Positions 34,179 to 43,533 are shown, counted from the first letter of the stretch. The stretch is DNA of 64,000 bases from an uncultured Williamsia sp. (GCF_947494875.1 NZ_CANLWM010000006.1:62001-126000), one strand, 5' to 3'. Made by a program: numbers and translations. Notes: generated by a model not told the origin, from the sequence alone.

Positions 34179-35357
34179 ATGCGTGCAGTCACATGGCAGG
34201 GCAAGCGGGATGTCAGCGTCGACGAGGTCCCGGACCCCACGATCCAGAAGCCGAGCGACGCGATCATCCGCGTCACGTCCACGAACATCTGCGGGTCGGA
34301 CCTGCACCTCTACGAGGTGCTCGGCCCGTTCATGACCGCAGGCGACATCCTCGGCCACGAGCCGATGGGTGTCGTCGAGGAGGTCGGATCGGCGACAGGT
34401 GACCTCAAGGTCGGCGACCGCGTCGTCATCCCGTTCCAGATCTCGTGCGGGTCGTGCCACATGTGCTCTGACACGCTGTACACCCAATGCGAGACGACTC
34501 AGGTGCGCGACCAGGGGATGGGCGCCGCCCTGTTCGGATACTCCTCGCTGTATGGCGCCGTCCCGGGCGGCCAGGCCGAGTACCTGCGCGTCCCGCAGGC
34601 TCAGTTCACCCACATCAAGGTTCCTGAGGGGCCGTCGGACGCACGGTTCGTCTACCTCTCCGACGTGCTCCCGACGGCATGGCAGGGCGTGAAGTACGCC
34701 GGTGTCCCCGATGGTGGATCCCTCACCGTGCTGGGGCTCGGGCCGATCGGCGACATGGCCGCCCGGATCGGCGCCCACTTCGGCTACCGCGTCATCGGCG
34801 TCGATCGTGTCCCCGAACGACTCGAGCGCGTGCGGTCCCGGGGGATCGAGGTCGTGAACATGGACGAGGTCGACGATCTCGGTGACGAGATCCGTTCACG
34901 CACAGGTGGTCGCGGCACGGATTCCGTCCTCGACTGTGTGGGTATGGAGGCACACGGATCGCCGGTGACGAAGGCGGTCCAGCAGGTCGCCGGGCTCCTG
35001 CCCGACGCGATCTCCGGACCGATGATGGAACACGCCGGCGTCGACCGGCTCGGCGCGCTGTACTCGGCGATCGACATCGTCCGGCGGGGCGGCACGATCT
35101 CGTTGACCGGCGTATACGGCGGCATGGCCGACCCGCTGCCGATGCTGACCCTGTTCGACAAGCAGATCCAGCTGCGCATGGGCCAGGCCAACGTGAAGAA
35201 GTGGGCCCCGGAGATCATGCCGCTGCTCACCGACGACGACCCGTTGGGCGTCGACTCCTTCGCCACGCACGAGCTGCCGCTCGAGGACGCGCCCCACGCC
35301 TACGACATCTTCCAGAAGAAGCAGGACGGCGCGATCAAGATCGTGCTCAAGCCCTGA
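34179..35357 (+). CDS. Zinc-dependent alcohol dehydrogenase (formaldehyde-dehydrogenase-like)
   Basis: The 392-residue protein starts at MRAVTWQGKRDVSV (ATG 34179). It has the catalytic zinc ligands C39 in NICGSDLH and H-E in GHEPMG. The structural-zinc lobe is reduced but has C-G-S-C-x2-C. The NAD-binding motif is GLGPIGDMA. A long loop near residues 260-295 (KAVQQVAGLLPDAISGP...) is typical of the glutathione-independent formaldehyde dehydrogenase branch. The true substrate is uncertain. Confidence 0.93.
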   Translation: MRAVTWQGKRDVSVDEVPDPTIQKPSDAIIRVTSTNICGSDLHLYEVLGPFMTAGDILGHEPMGVVEEVGSATGDLKVGDRVVIPFQISCGSCHMCSDTLYTQCETTQVRDQGMGAALFGYSSLYGAVPGGQAEYLRVPQAQFTHIKVPEGPSDARFVYLSDVLPTAWQGVKYAGVPDGGSLTVLGLGPIGDMAARIGAHFGYRVIGVDRVPERLERVRSRGIEVVNMDEVDDLGDEIRSRTGGRGTDSVLDCVGMEAHGSPVTKAVQQVAGLLPDAISGPMMEHAGVDRLGALYSAIDIVRRGGTISLTGVYGGMADPLPMLTLFDKQIQLRMGQANVKKWAPEIMPLLTDDDPLGVDSFATHELPLEDAPHAYDIFQKKQDGAIKIVLKP

Positions 35358-35361
35358 CACG

Positions 35362-36726
35362 TCACCAGTCGAGGCGGGGCTCCTCGACGAGAGGCGCGAC
35401 TCCGTGGTCGTCGGCGTCGCGGCGCAGGACGGGGAACAGGTCCTCGGCCAGCGTCGCGGCGTCGACGCCGAGTGCCCGCGCGTGGCGGTGAGTGCGGGAA
35501 TCCGCTCGAGTGGAACGGATCTCCACGATCACCTCGTCGTCGGCGACGACATCCAGTCGCCCCGCCCGAGCCGTGTCGAGTTCGGCGACCAGCGCTGGGA
35601 GTGAGCCTGTCTCGGCGTCGATCGGCCGACGGACACGCATCGTGATGCGCGACCGGGCATCCTCGGTCGGTGGTCCCACGACGATGCGGGGGTCGGCATC
35701 ACCCCATGCGGCACGCAGGGTCGTTGCGCCCTCGCCGACGAGGTGGACGACGGCGTCCAGCTCGGTCAGGATCGTGCCGACCGTCACGAGAAGTGTTGCT
35801 GCCGAATGGCCGTCGGTGTCGACGACGACACGGACCTCCGGCAGGGCGAATCGGATCCCGTGTCGCCGCGCGGCGGGGTCCGTGATGCGGGACGCCAGCG
35901 CCAGTGCCTCGGCGTTCTTCCCCACCCGATCGGACGTCGACCGCTCGGCCCAGTCGGGTCCGTCGTGCCATGCGACCGCGTCGACGACGTGCGCGAGCAC
36001 TGCGCCGCGTTCCCAGGCACGCGCCGCGAACTCCCAGTCCTCGCCGCCGTAGCCGATGAAGCCCTCGTCGAAACCCCCCGCGGTCCAGAAGAAGTCGCGA
36101 TCGCAGGTGAGCACGGCACTGATGACGTGGCGATACGACCGGTGGTCGGCGTGCAGCAGGTCCGCGGAGTCGCGATAGGCATCCCGCAACCACGTCGGCT
36201 CGGTCAGCTCTGTCGGCGCCGTTCCGCCGCGGAACCACGCGAGGAGGCCATCGGGCGACCAGCCCGTCAGATCAGCGTGCCGCCGACGTCCCACCGCGAC
36301 GATGTCGGCAGCTGCGGCCGAGAGCCGCACGGCGCGTTCGACATACGTCGGCTCGGGCACCGTGTCCGCATCGAGGAAGCACAGCACCGACCCGTCCGCG
36401 GCTCGGGCGCCGAGGTTCCGCGCCGCGGCGGCGCGGAAGCCTCTGTCCTCCTGACGCACGACGACAGCGCCGTCGAACGCGCGCACGTCCGGCGACACCG
36501 ACGACCCGTCGTCGGCGACGACCACCTGCAGCCGGGAGCCCGGGTGGGTCTGCATCGACAGCGCGGCGAGGACCAGGTCGAGCTGACGCTGCTGCTCGTA
36601 GAACGGGATCACCACCGACACGGTCGGCGGCTCGACGTCCCGGGGCGCGAGGTCCCAGCGATTGCCGGGCAACACCGACCGCCCGTCGGGAAGCACCCAC
36701 CGGCCGTCGGGGAGTCGTCGGGTCAC
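35362..36726 (-). CDS. Glycosyltransferase family 2 protein with C-terminal extension
   Basis: The start chosen is GTG 36726, overlapping the upstream stop like the other gene joints of this operon. The 454-residue protein has a GT-A domain (about 30-260): SVVIPFYEQQRQLDLVL, VVADDGSS, the metal-binding FLDADTVPEP, and an acceptor-side EDWEFAARAWERG. Residues 285-454 form a second domain of unknown type. It is cytosolic. It closes the minus-strand glycan operon; a convergent zinc dehydrogenase gene ends 4 bp away. Confidence 0.9.
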   Translation of the reverse strand: MTRRLPDGRWVLPDGRSVLPGNRWDLAPRDVEPPTVSVVIPFYEQQRQLDLVLAALSMQTHPGSRLQVVVADDGSSVSPDVRAFDGAVVVRQEDRGFRAAAARNLGARAADGSVLCFLDADTVPEPTYVERAVRLSAAAADIVAVGRRRHADLTGWSPDGLLAWFRGGTAPTELTEPTWLRDAYRDSADLLHADHRSYRHVISAVLTCDRDFFWTAGGFDEGFIGYGGEDWEFAARAWERGAVLAHVVDAVAWHDGPDWAERSTSDRVGKNAEALALASRITDPAARRHGIRFALPEVRVVVDTDGHSAATLLVTVGTILTELDAVVHLVGEGATTLRAAWGDADPRIVVGPPTEDARSRITMRVRRPIDAETGSLPALVAELDTARAGRLDVVADDEVIVEIRSTRADSRTHRHARALGVDAATLAEDLFPVLRRDADDHGVAPLVEEPRLDW

Positions 36727-37706
36727 GCGGCCCACCGCGCGAACACCTCGCGATGCATGGTCACCACGTCGTCCCAGGAGGGCCGGACGTCGACGTCACC
36801 GAGCCATGTCCGCGTGGGCTCGGCGAGAGCCGACCGCAGCGCGCCGACGAGATCCTCGTCGGCATAGGTGGTCAGCACGCCGGGGGAACGGTCGGCGAAC
36901 TCGTCGATGTACCGCCCGTGTGGTGCCAGCGGTCGGCGACCGGCAGCGATCCAGGTCGGGATGGAACCCGACGCCGAGATGTGACGGTGGTGTGCGACGG
37001 GCACTGCCACCGCGGCGAGCGTGGCGTGCAGTGCCTCGTCCTCGACGAACCCGGTGACGCGGAACCGACGACCGAGACGGTCCGCGCGACGACGCAGGTC
37101 GTCGACGAGATCGTCGTGGCCGGGGGACGGCGACCCGATGGCGACCACGCCGACATCGGGATCGAGATGCGCTGTCGCCTCCACCACCTCGTCGTGGCCC
37201 TTGCCGGGGTAGATGAAGCCGAACACGCCGATCTCACGATCGATCGACGGCGGTCGCACCACGCCGCGCGGTGGACTGGTCAGGGCCAGCGGGATGACAT
37301 CGGGGTCCGGTCCGGTCCAGCCCGCCTCGCGCAACAGGGACCGCTCGTGCCGGCTGCTGACGACGAGTCCCCGGCACGCGCCGGCGATGCGGAGGTAGGC
37401 CGCGGCACGACGTCCGTAGGCGGCGCCGTCCGATGGTTGCGGGATGTCGTGCAGGGTCGCCCCGACAGGCACGCCGAGCTCGCGGACGAGCTCGACGAAG
37501 CGGTCCGCGGCCGCGGTGGCGTCGCGGCCGAACAGGCGGTCGGTGACATGGACGTGCAGCGGCCCGCGCCCCGGTGAGGTCGGGTCGACGTCGTCCGGCG
37601 TGCCCGCTCGGACCACGGGAGCGCCGAGCGCGGCGGCGATGTCGCGCGCCCATCGGACGACGCCGTGTCGGTCGGGCCCGACGACGAGGTGCACGACGTC
37701 GGTCAC
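36723..37706 (-). CDS. GT-B fold glycosyltransferase (family 1/4-like)
   Basis: This 327-residue protein starts at GTG 37706 and overlaps both neighbours by 4 bp. The N-terminal lobe has a VVGPDRHGVVRWARDIAAAL start typical of GT4-like enzymes, then LHVHVTDRLFG. The C-terminal lobe has GVFGFIYPGKGHDEVVEA and a short ASGSIPTWIAAGRRPLAPH donor region. The usual E-x7-E is not clear. No membrane helix is seen. Donor and acceptor sugars are unknown. Confidence 0.85.
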   Translation of the reverse strand: MTDVVHLVVGPDRHGVVRWARDIAAALGAPVVRAGTPDDVDPTSPGRGPLHVHVTDRLFGRDATAAADRFVELVRELGVPVGATLHDIPQPSDGAAYGRRAAAYLRIAGACRGLVVSSRHERSLLREAGWTGPDPDVIPLALTSPPRGVVRPPSIDREIGVFGFIYPGKGHDEVVEATAHLDPDVGVVAIGSPSPGHDDLVDDLRRRADRLGRRFRVTGFVEDEALHATLAAVAVPVAHHRHISASGSIPTWIAAGRRPLAPHGRYIDEFADRSPGVLTTYADEDLVGALRSALAEPTRTWLGDVDVRPSWDDVVTMHREVFARWAA

Positions 37707-38650
37707 CGTGGACCGAGCCCGAGGATCTCCATGACCTCACCGTGCCGGGCCTGCGCCGCCGCGACGAACCCCGGATACCGCTCGTAGCACCGCATCTGGA
37801 CACGATGGATCTCGTCCGGCGTCATCGTGCGCAGATGCACGGACCACTCCGATCGGGTCTTCCCGTGCAGTCCCAACGCGTCGAGGACGCGCTGCTCTAC
37901 CGGCGCACGGATCCCACCCAGCAGTGTCCGGCCCGGGTCGCTCACCGCTCCGGGCCATCCGAGCGCCTCGAGGATGCGATGACCGAGCCGGACCAGCACC
38001 GCGTTCTGGGGATGGTTGATGGTGTGTGTCGCCTCCGCACCGACGTCGTCGAGGATGTCGGACACGGCGACGTCGGTGTCGCGCGCCTCCCGACGACGCA
38101 GCTCGTCGGCACTGCGTCGCGCCACCTCGCGGAACGCGTCGGCGGGCACGTCGACGTCCCAGGGCTCGTCGGCGGATCGGCCGTCACGGGCCGCGGCGAT
38201 CGTGCGCAGGTCGTGGTACGGGACGCCCGGCGGGTCCATCGACGGGTCGTCGGGGTGACGCACGATGGCCTGGAAGGGGTGCAGCGCCGACCAGCGCACC
38301 ACCGGCCAGCGGAGGATGGGCACGTCTGCGGGCAGGCGATCGCGCAGGTCGTCCAGGCCGATCGGCAGCCCGCGATAGCCCCGGGAGACGGGCTGCGACA
38401 GCACGGCACGCGTGCGGCGAAGCAGTCGAGCGAGGTGGGGGAGGTCGTCGGAGGTGAGCTCGTGCACCGGAGGTACCCGTAGGGTCCGAGGGGGGGTAGT
38501 GTTCACTGTGTTCAGTACGACCCGGAGTGCTTCGGCCTGGCAGTTGCCCCAGACGAGCACCACCGGGAGATCGGTCGAGCCAGCGGCCACCGGACCGCCC
38601 TCTACGCCGTAGAAGCCGCCGTAGTGGCGTGTCCGACCGTCAATCTCCAT
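37703..38650 (-). CDS. WcbI-type polysaccharide biosynthesis protein (putative acyltransferase)
   Basis: The 315-residue protein starts at MEIDGRTRHYGG (ATG 38650). It has the WcbI hallmark GNCQ in LVWGNCQAEALRVVL near residue 35 and the later HPQN-like block INHPQNAVLVRLGHRIL. WcbI of Burkholderia is a capsule-cluster protein with a CoA-binding, SGNH-like fold, thought to acetylate the polysaccharide. It leads the minus-strand operon and is divergent from the second glycan operon, which supports a shared promoter region at 38651-38777. Confidence 0.85.
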   Translation of the reverse strand: MEIDGRTRHYGGFYGVEGGPVAAGSTDLPVVLVWGNCQAEALRVVLNTVNTTPPRTLRVPPVHELTSDDLPHLARLLRRTRAVLSQPVSRGYRGLPIGLDDLRDRLPADVPILRWPVVRWSALHPFQAIVRHPDDPSMDPPGVPYHDLRTIAAARDGRSADEPWDVDVPADAFREVARRSADELRRREARDTDVAVSDILDDVGAEATHTINHPQNAVLVRLGHRILEALGWPGAVSDPGRTLLGGIRAPVEQRVLDALGLHGKTRSEWSVHLRTMTPDEIHRVQMRCYERYPGFVAAAQARHGEVMEILGLGPR

Positions 38651-38777
38651 CGGCGCCCACGGTACACCCCGGCGCGCACCACTTTTCGCTTTGCCCGGCT
38701 GTGACCCCCTGTGGCACAGCCTTTCTCGCTCGGGTGCAGCAGTGCGGCCCGGCCCTTCGTCGTGGCCGAGAGGACGT

Positions 38778-39848
38778 ATGCTCACCGTGGGATCGGTCCC
38801 ATCCGCGCACATCTACGTGCAGCACCTGCAACCCGTCGACGCCGTCGGTGACGACGAACGCGTCGTCCGCCCACCGGATCCGACGCCGGTCGGTGCCACC
38901 TCACCCGGCCAGTGGTGGCCGCCTGTCATGTTGCGTCCGGACTGGATCGCCGAGCACGCCATCGAGATCGACGTGCTGCACGTGCATTTCGGGTTCGAGT
39001 CGTCGACACCCGCGGAGCTGTCCGACACGGTCGCGGCGCTGACGACGCACCGCGTGCCGCTGGTGCTCACCGTGCACGACCTCCACAACCCCCACGAGGT
39101 CGACCCGACCGCACATCTCGCCCGTCTGGCCGTGCTGGTCCCCGCCGCGGCCGAGGTCATCACCCTGACCGACGGCGCAGCGCGGGAGATCGCCGACCGG
39201 TGGGGTGTACGCGCCACTGTCGTCCCGCACCCGCACGTCGTCCCCCTCGACTCCTTCGCCGGACGCGCACGAACCGGTGCTCCGACGGTCCTGGGCGTGC
39301 ACGCGAAACACCTCCGCGCCAACAGTGATCCGGTCCCCGTCGCCCGCGCGCTGCTCGCCATCGCCCGCGATCGCGACGACGTGTGCGTCCGCGTCGACCT
39401 AGACGACGCCGTCGTCGACCCCGCGAGCACCTGGTTCGCGCCCACCGTCGTCGACAGACTCCGTTCTCTCGCGGACGATCCCCGCCTGGAACTGCGTGTG
39501 CATCCCCGGTTCGACGACGACGCACTGTGGGCCTACCTGCGGGAGATCGACGCGTCAGTGCTGCCGTACAGGTTCGGGACGCACTCGGGGTGGCTCGAGG
39601 CATGCCACGACCTGGGCACGCCGGTGATCGCACCGCGGTGCGGCTACTTCGACGAGCAACACGGCTGCACCACCTACGGATTCGACGACGCCGGCGTCGA
39701 CATCGCTTCGCTGGCGACGGCGGTGGACGCGGTCGTGGCGTGCGTGGGCACGTCGCGTGCCGCGGATCCGGACGAGCGTCGGCGCGAACGGGATGCCGTC
39801 GCCGCCGCGCACGCCGAGATCTACCGCCGGGCCATGGTGAGCCTGTGA
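38778..39848 (+). CDS. Glycosyltransferase-like protein (GT-B fold)
   Basis: The start ATG 38778 has GAGAGG five bases upstream. The 356-residue protein has the GT4-like pieces DVLHVHFGFE, LVLTVHDLHNPHEVDP and EVITLTDGAAREI, then a C-terminal lobe with LPYRFGTHSGWLEACHDLGTPVIAP, where the donor-binding glutamate is expected. It begins the plus-strand glycan operon, with the next gene overlapping by 4 bp. Sugar specificity unknown. Confidence 0.85.
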   Translation: MLTVGSVPSAHIYVQHLQPVDAVGDDERVVRPPDPTPVGATSPGQWWPPVMLRPDWIAEHAIEIDVLHVHFGFESSTPAELSDTVAALTTHRVPLVLTVHDLHNPHEVDPTAHLARLAVLVPAAAEVITLTDGAAREIADRWGVRATVVPHPHVVPLDSFAGRARTGAPTVLGVHAKHLRANSDPVPVARALLAIARDRDDVCVRVDLDDAVVDPASTWFAPTVVDRLRSLADDPRLELRVHPRFDDDALWAYLREIDASVLPYRFGTHSGWLEACHDLGTPVIAPRCGYFDEQHGCTTYGFDDAGVDIASLATAVDAVVACVGTSRAADPDERRRERDAVAAAHAEIYRRAMVSL

Positions 39849-40957
39849 GCCGGGCGGGTGCGCTGCGGATCGCGGTGCTCGCGTCCTCGAGCTTCCCCAT
39901 CGAGCAGCCGTTCGCGGGTGGGTTGGAGGCGCACGTCTACAACCTCTCGCGGGCCCTGCGCGAACGTGGCCACGAGGTCAGTCTGTTCGCCGCACCCGGA
40001 TCGTCGCTCGACCACGACATCACGACCCTGCCGGTGCACACCCTCGACCTCAGTCCCGCGTCGCTCCTCGACCCCGCGATGACCCCGACCGCCGTGAAGG
40101 AGCACCACGCCTACCTCGGCGTCATGCTCGATTTCGCCGGCCATCTCGCCGAGGACTTCGACGTCATCCACAACCATTCGCTGCACTACCTGCCGCCCGC
40201 GATGTCGGCGACGTTGCCGATGCCGATGATCACCACGCTGCACACCCCGCCGGTCCCGTGGCTGGAATCGGCTGTGGCGCTGGCGCCGCGGGACGTGAAC
40301 ACGTACGCGGCGGTCAGCCACTTCAACGCCGCCGAATGGTCGTCGGTGGTGCCCGAACTGACGGTCATCCGCAACGGGATCCCGTTGTCGGACTGGCCCG
40401 TCGGACCCGGTGGGACGGAGGCGGTGTGGTCGGGACGGATCACGCCGGAGAAGGGCACACACCTGGCGATCGACGCCGCGCGGATGGCGGGCGTGCGACT
40501 GCGGGTCGCCGGACCCGTCTACGACCCGGCGTACTTCGCGGACCAGGTGGAGCCCCGTCTCGGCGACGACGTCGAGTACGTCGGGCATCTCGATCGCGCC
40601 GACCTCGCGGCGCTGGTGGGGTCGTCGTCGGTCGCGCTGGTGACACCGGTGTGGGCGGAGCCGTACGGGCTCGTCGTCGCCGAGGCGCTCGCCTGTGGCA
40701 CGCCCGTGGCCGCGTTCAGTCGCGGAGGGGTGCCGGAGATCGTCGACGCCGAGTGCGGTGTGCTCGCCCCCGGGGACGACGTCGCCGCCCTGGCCGCCGC
40801 CATCCCGCGAGCGGCACGGCTCTCGCGGGCCGCCGCGCGTCGTCGGGCCGAGAAGCACTGCTCGTCGGAGCAGATGGTCGATGCCTACGTCGACCTCTAC
40901 CGCGAGGTCGTGGCCCGGGGCCGAGGGGTCCGCGAGGACGAGAGGTCCATCGCATGA
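39845..40957 (+). CDS. Glycosyltransferase family 4 protein
   Basis: The start is GTG 39845 overlapping the previous stop. The 370-residue protein is a clear GT4 retaining enzyme: PFAGGLEAHVYNLSRALRERGHEV, HNHSLHYLP, ITTLHTPPVPW, NGIPL, SGRITPEKGTHLAIDAAR, and the donor-binding E-x7-E region EPYGLVVAEALACGTPVAA. It is soluble. Overlaps with both neighbours imply coupled translation. Confidence 0.94.
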   Translation: MSRAGALRIAVLASSSFPIEQPFAGGLEAHVYNLSRALRERGHEVSLFAAPGSSLDHDITTLPVHTLDLSPASLLDPAMTPTAVKEHHAYLGVMLDFAGHLAEDFDVIHNHSLHYLPPAMSATLPMPMITTLHTPPVPWLESAVALAPRDVNTYAAVSHFNAAEWSSVVPELTVIRNGIPLSDWPVGPGGTEAVWSGRITPEKGTHLAIDAARMAGVRLRVAGPVYDPAYFADQVEPRLGDDVEYVGHLDRADLAALVGSSSVALVTPVWAEPYGLVVAEALACGTPVAAFSRGGVPEIVDAECGVLAPGDDVAALAAAIPRAARLSRAAARRRAEKHCSSEQMVDAYVDLYREVVARGRGVREDERSIA

Positions 40958-41943
40958 TCGGCTGGTACGTCCACCACCAGGGGATGGGTCACGCGCACCG
41001 GTCGGACTCGATCGCACGAGCGCTGGACGAGCCCGTCACCGTGCTCTCGTCCCGACCCCGCCCGGCCGGCCACGCGGCCGCGGTCTGGTTCCGGCTGCCC
41101 ATGGACGTGGCCCCGGGTTCGGAGGCCGCGGACCCGAGCGCCGGCGGCGTCGTGCACTGGGCGCCCCGGCAGACGCCCGGGCTGACGGCGCGGATGGCCG
41201 CGATCGCGTCCTGGGTGGAGCGGACGAGGCCCTCGCTGGTCGTCGTCGACGTCTCCGTCGAGGTGGCGCTGTTCGTGCGGCTGATGGGCGTGCCGGTCGT
41301 CGTGATGGCCATGCCCGGCGACCGCGACGACCGCGCACACGCCGCGGCGTACGACGCCGCCGACGCCATCATCGCGCCGTGGTCGCGCGCGGTGTACGAC
41401 CCGCCGTGGCTGGCCGCGCGCGCCGCCACCACCACCTGGGTCGGCAGCATCAGCAGGTTCGAGGGTCGACCGCGACCGACCCCGAGCCTCGAGGGCCGCC
41501 CCGTGGTCACGGTGCTCGGAGGTGCAGGCGGCGGAGCGGTCACCCTCGACGACGTCGCCCGCTGGCAGGCCGCGGACCAGCGATTCCGGTTCCGTGCCGT
41601 CGGTGCGCAGGGCGCCCCGTGGACCGCGGACGTCTGGCCGGTGCTCACCTCGTCGGCGGTCGTGGTGACCCACGCCGGCCAGAACGCGGTGGCCGACGTG
41701 GCCGTGGCCGCGCGACCTGCGGTGATCGTGCCGCAGGCGCGGCCCTTCGCCGAGCAGTCACGGACCGCCGCCGCGCTCGCCGATCACGGCGTCGCCGCTG
41801 TCCGCGGCGAGTGGCCGACACCCGCGAGCATCGCCGACGCCATCGACGACGCCCTCGCGCTCGGGACCTCGCGGTGGGCCGATCTGCAGACCACCGGTGC
41901 CGCCCGACGGGCAGCCGAGGCGATCGCCGGTGTGGCCGCATGA
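40954..41943 (+). CDS. MurG-like (GT28 C-terminal type) glycosyltransferase
   Basis: This 329-residue protein begins YVHHQGMGHAHRSDSIA, a typical GT28/UDP-glucosyltransferase start (G-x-G-H-x2-R). The C-terminal half has VTVLGGAGGG, SSAVVVTHAGQNAVADVAVAARPAVIVPQ and EQSRTAAAL, which match the UDP-sugar-binding GT28 C-terminal domain. It has no membrane helix. It overlaps both neighbours by 4 bp. Confidence 0.9.
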   Translation: MIGWYVHHQGMGHAHRSDSIARALDEPVTVLSSRPRPAGHAAAVWFRLPMDVAPGSEAADPSAGGVVHWAPRQTPGLTARMAAIASWVERTRPSLVVVDVSVEVALFVRLMGVPVVVMAMPGDRDDRAHAAAYDAADAIIAPWSRAVYDPPWLAARAATTTWVGSISRFEGRPRPTPSLEGRPVVTVLGGAGGGAVTLDDVARWQAADQRFRFRAVGAQGAPWTADVWPVLTSSAVVVTHAGQNAVADVAVAARPAVIVPQARPFAEQSRTAAALADHGVAAVRGEWPTPASIADAIDDALALGTSRWADLQTTGAARRAAEAIAGVAA

Positions 41944-42767
41944 CACCGACCGTCGCCGTGGTCACCGTGGTGTCGGGACGGCACGCTCATCTGCGCGCGC
42001 AGCGGCGCGGACTCGCGGCCTCGACCACAGCGGCGATGCACGTCGTGGTGGCCATGGACGACCCCCAGATCGCTGATGTCGTCCGGGACGCCGATGTCCC
42101 GACCGTCGTCGTGGACTGTCCCCGTGATCCGGACGGCCGCCTCCCTCTCGCCCGGGCACGCAACCTCGGCGCCGAGGCCGCCTCCGCGGCGGGCGGCACG
42201 CTCGTGGTGTTCCTCGACGTCGACTGCATCCCCGCTCCGGACACCCTGCGCCGCTACGTCGAGGCCGGCGCCATCCGACCGGACGAGATCCTCTGCGGCC
42301 CGGTCACCTATCTGCCGCCGGGAATCCCGGGCGATGCGTGGCCGGACGACTGGTCGGTGCACACCGACCCTCATCCGGCGCGTCCGGCGCCGCCCGTCGG
42401 AGAACTGTGGCGCGTCGACGATCCCGACCTGTTCTGGTCCCTGTCCTTCGCGCTGCACCCCGACGTGTTCCTCCGCGTCGGCGGGTTCTGCGACGAGTAC
42501 GCCGGATACGGCTGCGAGGACACCGATTTCGCGGCCACAGCCGCAGGTGTGGGCGTGGCGATGTCGTGGGTGGGCGGCGCCGACGCCTACCACCAGCACC
42601 ACCCCGTGTCGCGGCCGCCGCGCGAACACCTCGCCGACATAGTGTCCAATTCGGCGGTGTTCCACAGACGTTGGGGTCGATGGCCGATGGAGGGATGGCT
42701 CTCGGCGTTCGAGTCCGAAGGGCTGATCAGGCGGTCTGACGACGGCGTCATCGCGATGGAGTCGTGA
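41940..42767 (+). CDS. Glycosyltransferase family 2 protein, galactosyltransferase-like
   Basis: This 275-residue GT-A enzyme has the elements VAVVTVVSGRHAHL, PLARARNLGAEAA, the metal-binding FLDVDCIP and the acceptor-side GYGCEDTDFA. This E-D pair followed by an aromatic Y-H-Q-H-H segment resembles the N-terminal galactosyltransferase group. It ends the plus-strand operon. Nine bases after its stop, in the same frame, begins an ANTAR-like fragment, which looks like debris from a deletion rather than an extension. Confidence 0.9.
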   Translation: MTPTVAVVTVVSGRHAHLRAQRRGLAASTTAAMHVVVAMDDPQIADVVRDADVPTVVVDCPRDPDGRLPLARARNLGAEAASAAGGTLVVFLDVDCIPAPDTLRRYVEAGAIRPDEILCGPVTYLPPGIPGDAWPDDWSVHTDPHPARPAPPVGELWRVDDPDLFWSLSFALHPDVFLRVGGFCDEYAGYGCEDTDFAATAAGVGVAMSWVGGADAYHQHHPVSRPPREHLADIVSNSAVFHRRWGRWPMEGWLSAFESEGLIRRSDDGVIAMES

Positions 42768-42776
42768 GGGGTGGTG

Positions 42777-42935
42777 ATGGAGCGTTTCGGGGTCGGCGCG
42801 GACCGCGCGTTCTCGATGCTGGCGACGCTGTCGCAGGAGTCGAACATCCCGGTCGCGCAGGTGTCCCGCAGGTTGGTCGACGCATCGTCCCGATCGGGTG
42901 CCGTGACCGCCGCCGACGCCGAGGGTGCACAGTGA
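42777..42935 (+). pseudogene. ANTAR-domain gene remnant (or 52-residue mini-protein)
   Basis: ATG 42777 opens a 52-residue frame starting MERFGVGADRAFSMLATLSQ, followed by ESNIPVAQVSRRLVDA. This is the second and third helix of an ANTAR RNA-binding domain, and the codons just before it read G-V-V, matching the usual G-V-x-M-E-R. The first ANTAR helix and any sensor domain are missing, and a stop codon lies directly upstream. A truncated gene is the best explanation; GTG codons and a GAGGGG stretch before the ATG leave expression possible. Confidence 0.6.
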
Positions 42936-42939
42936 TCGG

Positions 42940-43530
42940 GTGACCCCCGAGCAGATCGCCGCGCGCCTCGACGCGTTCGAGGTGCGCCGGATCGATCTCC
43001 CCGGCGCGCGGCGGGCCGCGGTGGCCGTCACGGTGACCGTGGTCGAGGGCCGGTGCGGCATCTGGGTGCTGCGGCGCCCCGAGCAGATGCGAAACCACCC
43101 CGGCCAGTTCGCGCTCCCGGGTGGATCGATCGACCCCGGTGAGGACGAGGTCGATGCGGCGCTGCGAGAACTGGACGAGGAGGTCGGCGTCCACGTCGGT
43201 CGCGACGCCGTGCTCGGCCGACTCGACGACTACGCCACCCGTTCGGGTTTCGTGATGTCACCCGTCGTGTGCTGGGCCGGCGCCGACCGGGAAGTCGCGC
43301 CCAACCCCGACGAGGTGGCCCACCTCTACTTCGCGGGCCTCGACGAGATCGCCGTCGAGCCGCGGTTCGTCACGATCCCGGAGTCACCGCGGCCGGTGAT
43401 CCAATTACCGATCCTCGGTGCACTCATCCATGCGCCGACCGCCGCCGTGATCTACCAGTTCGCCGAGGTCCTCGCGGGTCGTGCGACCCGCGTCGCCGAT
43501 CTCGAGCAACCCGTCTTCGCCTGGCGCTGA
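42940..43530 (+). CDS. Nudix hydrolase, probably CoA-pyrophosphatase-like
   Basis: The protein has a perfect Nudix box, G-x5-E-x7-R-E-L-x-E-E-x-G-V, from [13 protein letters not shown] to [13 protein letters not shown] 42940 is used here (196 residues); GTG 42925 would add five residues, and neither has a good ribosome site. The preceding [17 protein letters not shown] block is typical of the NudL/NUDT7 group that hydrolyses CoA or nucleoside diphosphates. It lies downstream of the ANTAR remnant. Confidence 0.92.
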   Translation: MTPEQIAARLDAFEVRRIDLPGARRAAVAVTVTVVEGRCGIWVLRRPEQMRNHPGQFALPGGSIDPGEDEVDAALRELDEEVGVHVGRDAVLGRLDDYATRSGFVMSPVVCWAGADREVAPNPDEVAHLYFAGLDEIAVEPRFVTIPESPRPVIQLPILGALIHAPTAAVIYQFAEVLAGRATRVADLEQPVFAWR

Positions 43531-43533
43531 CCG

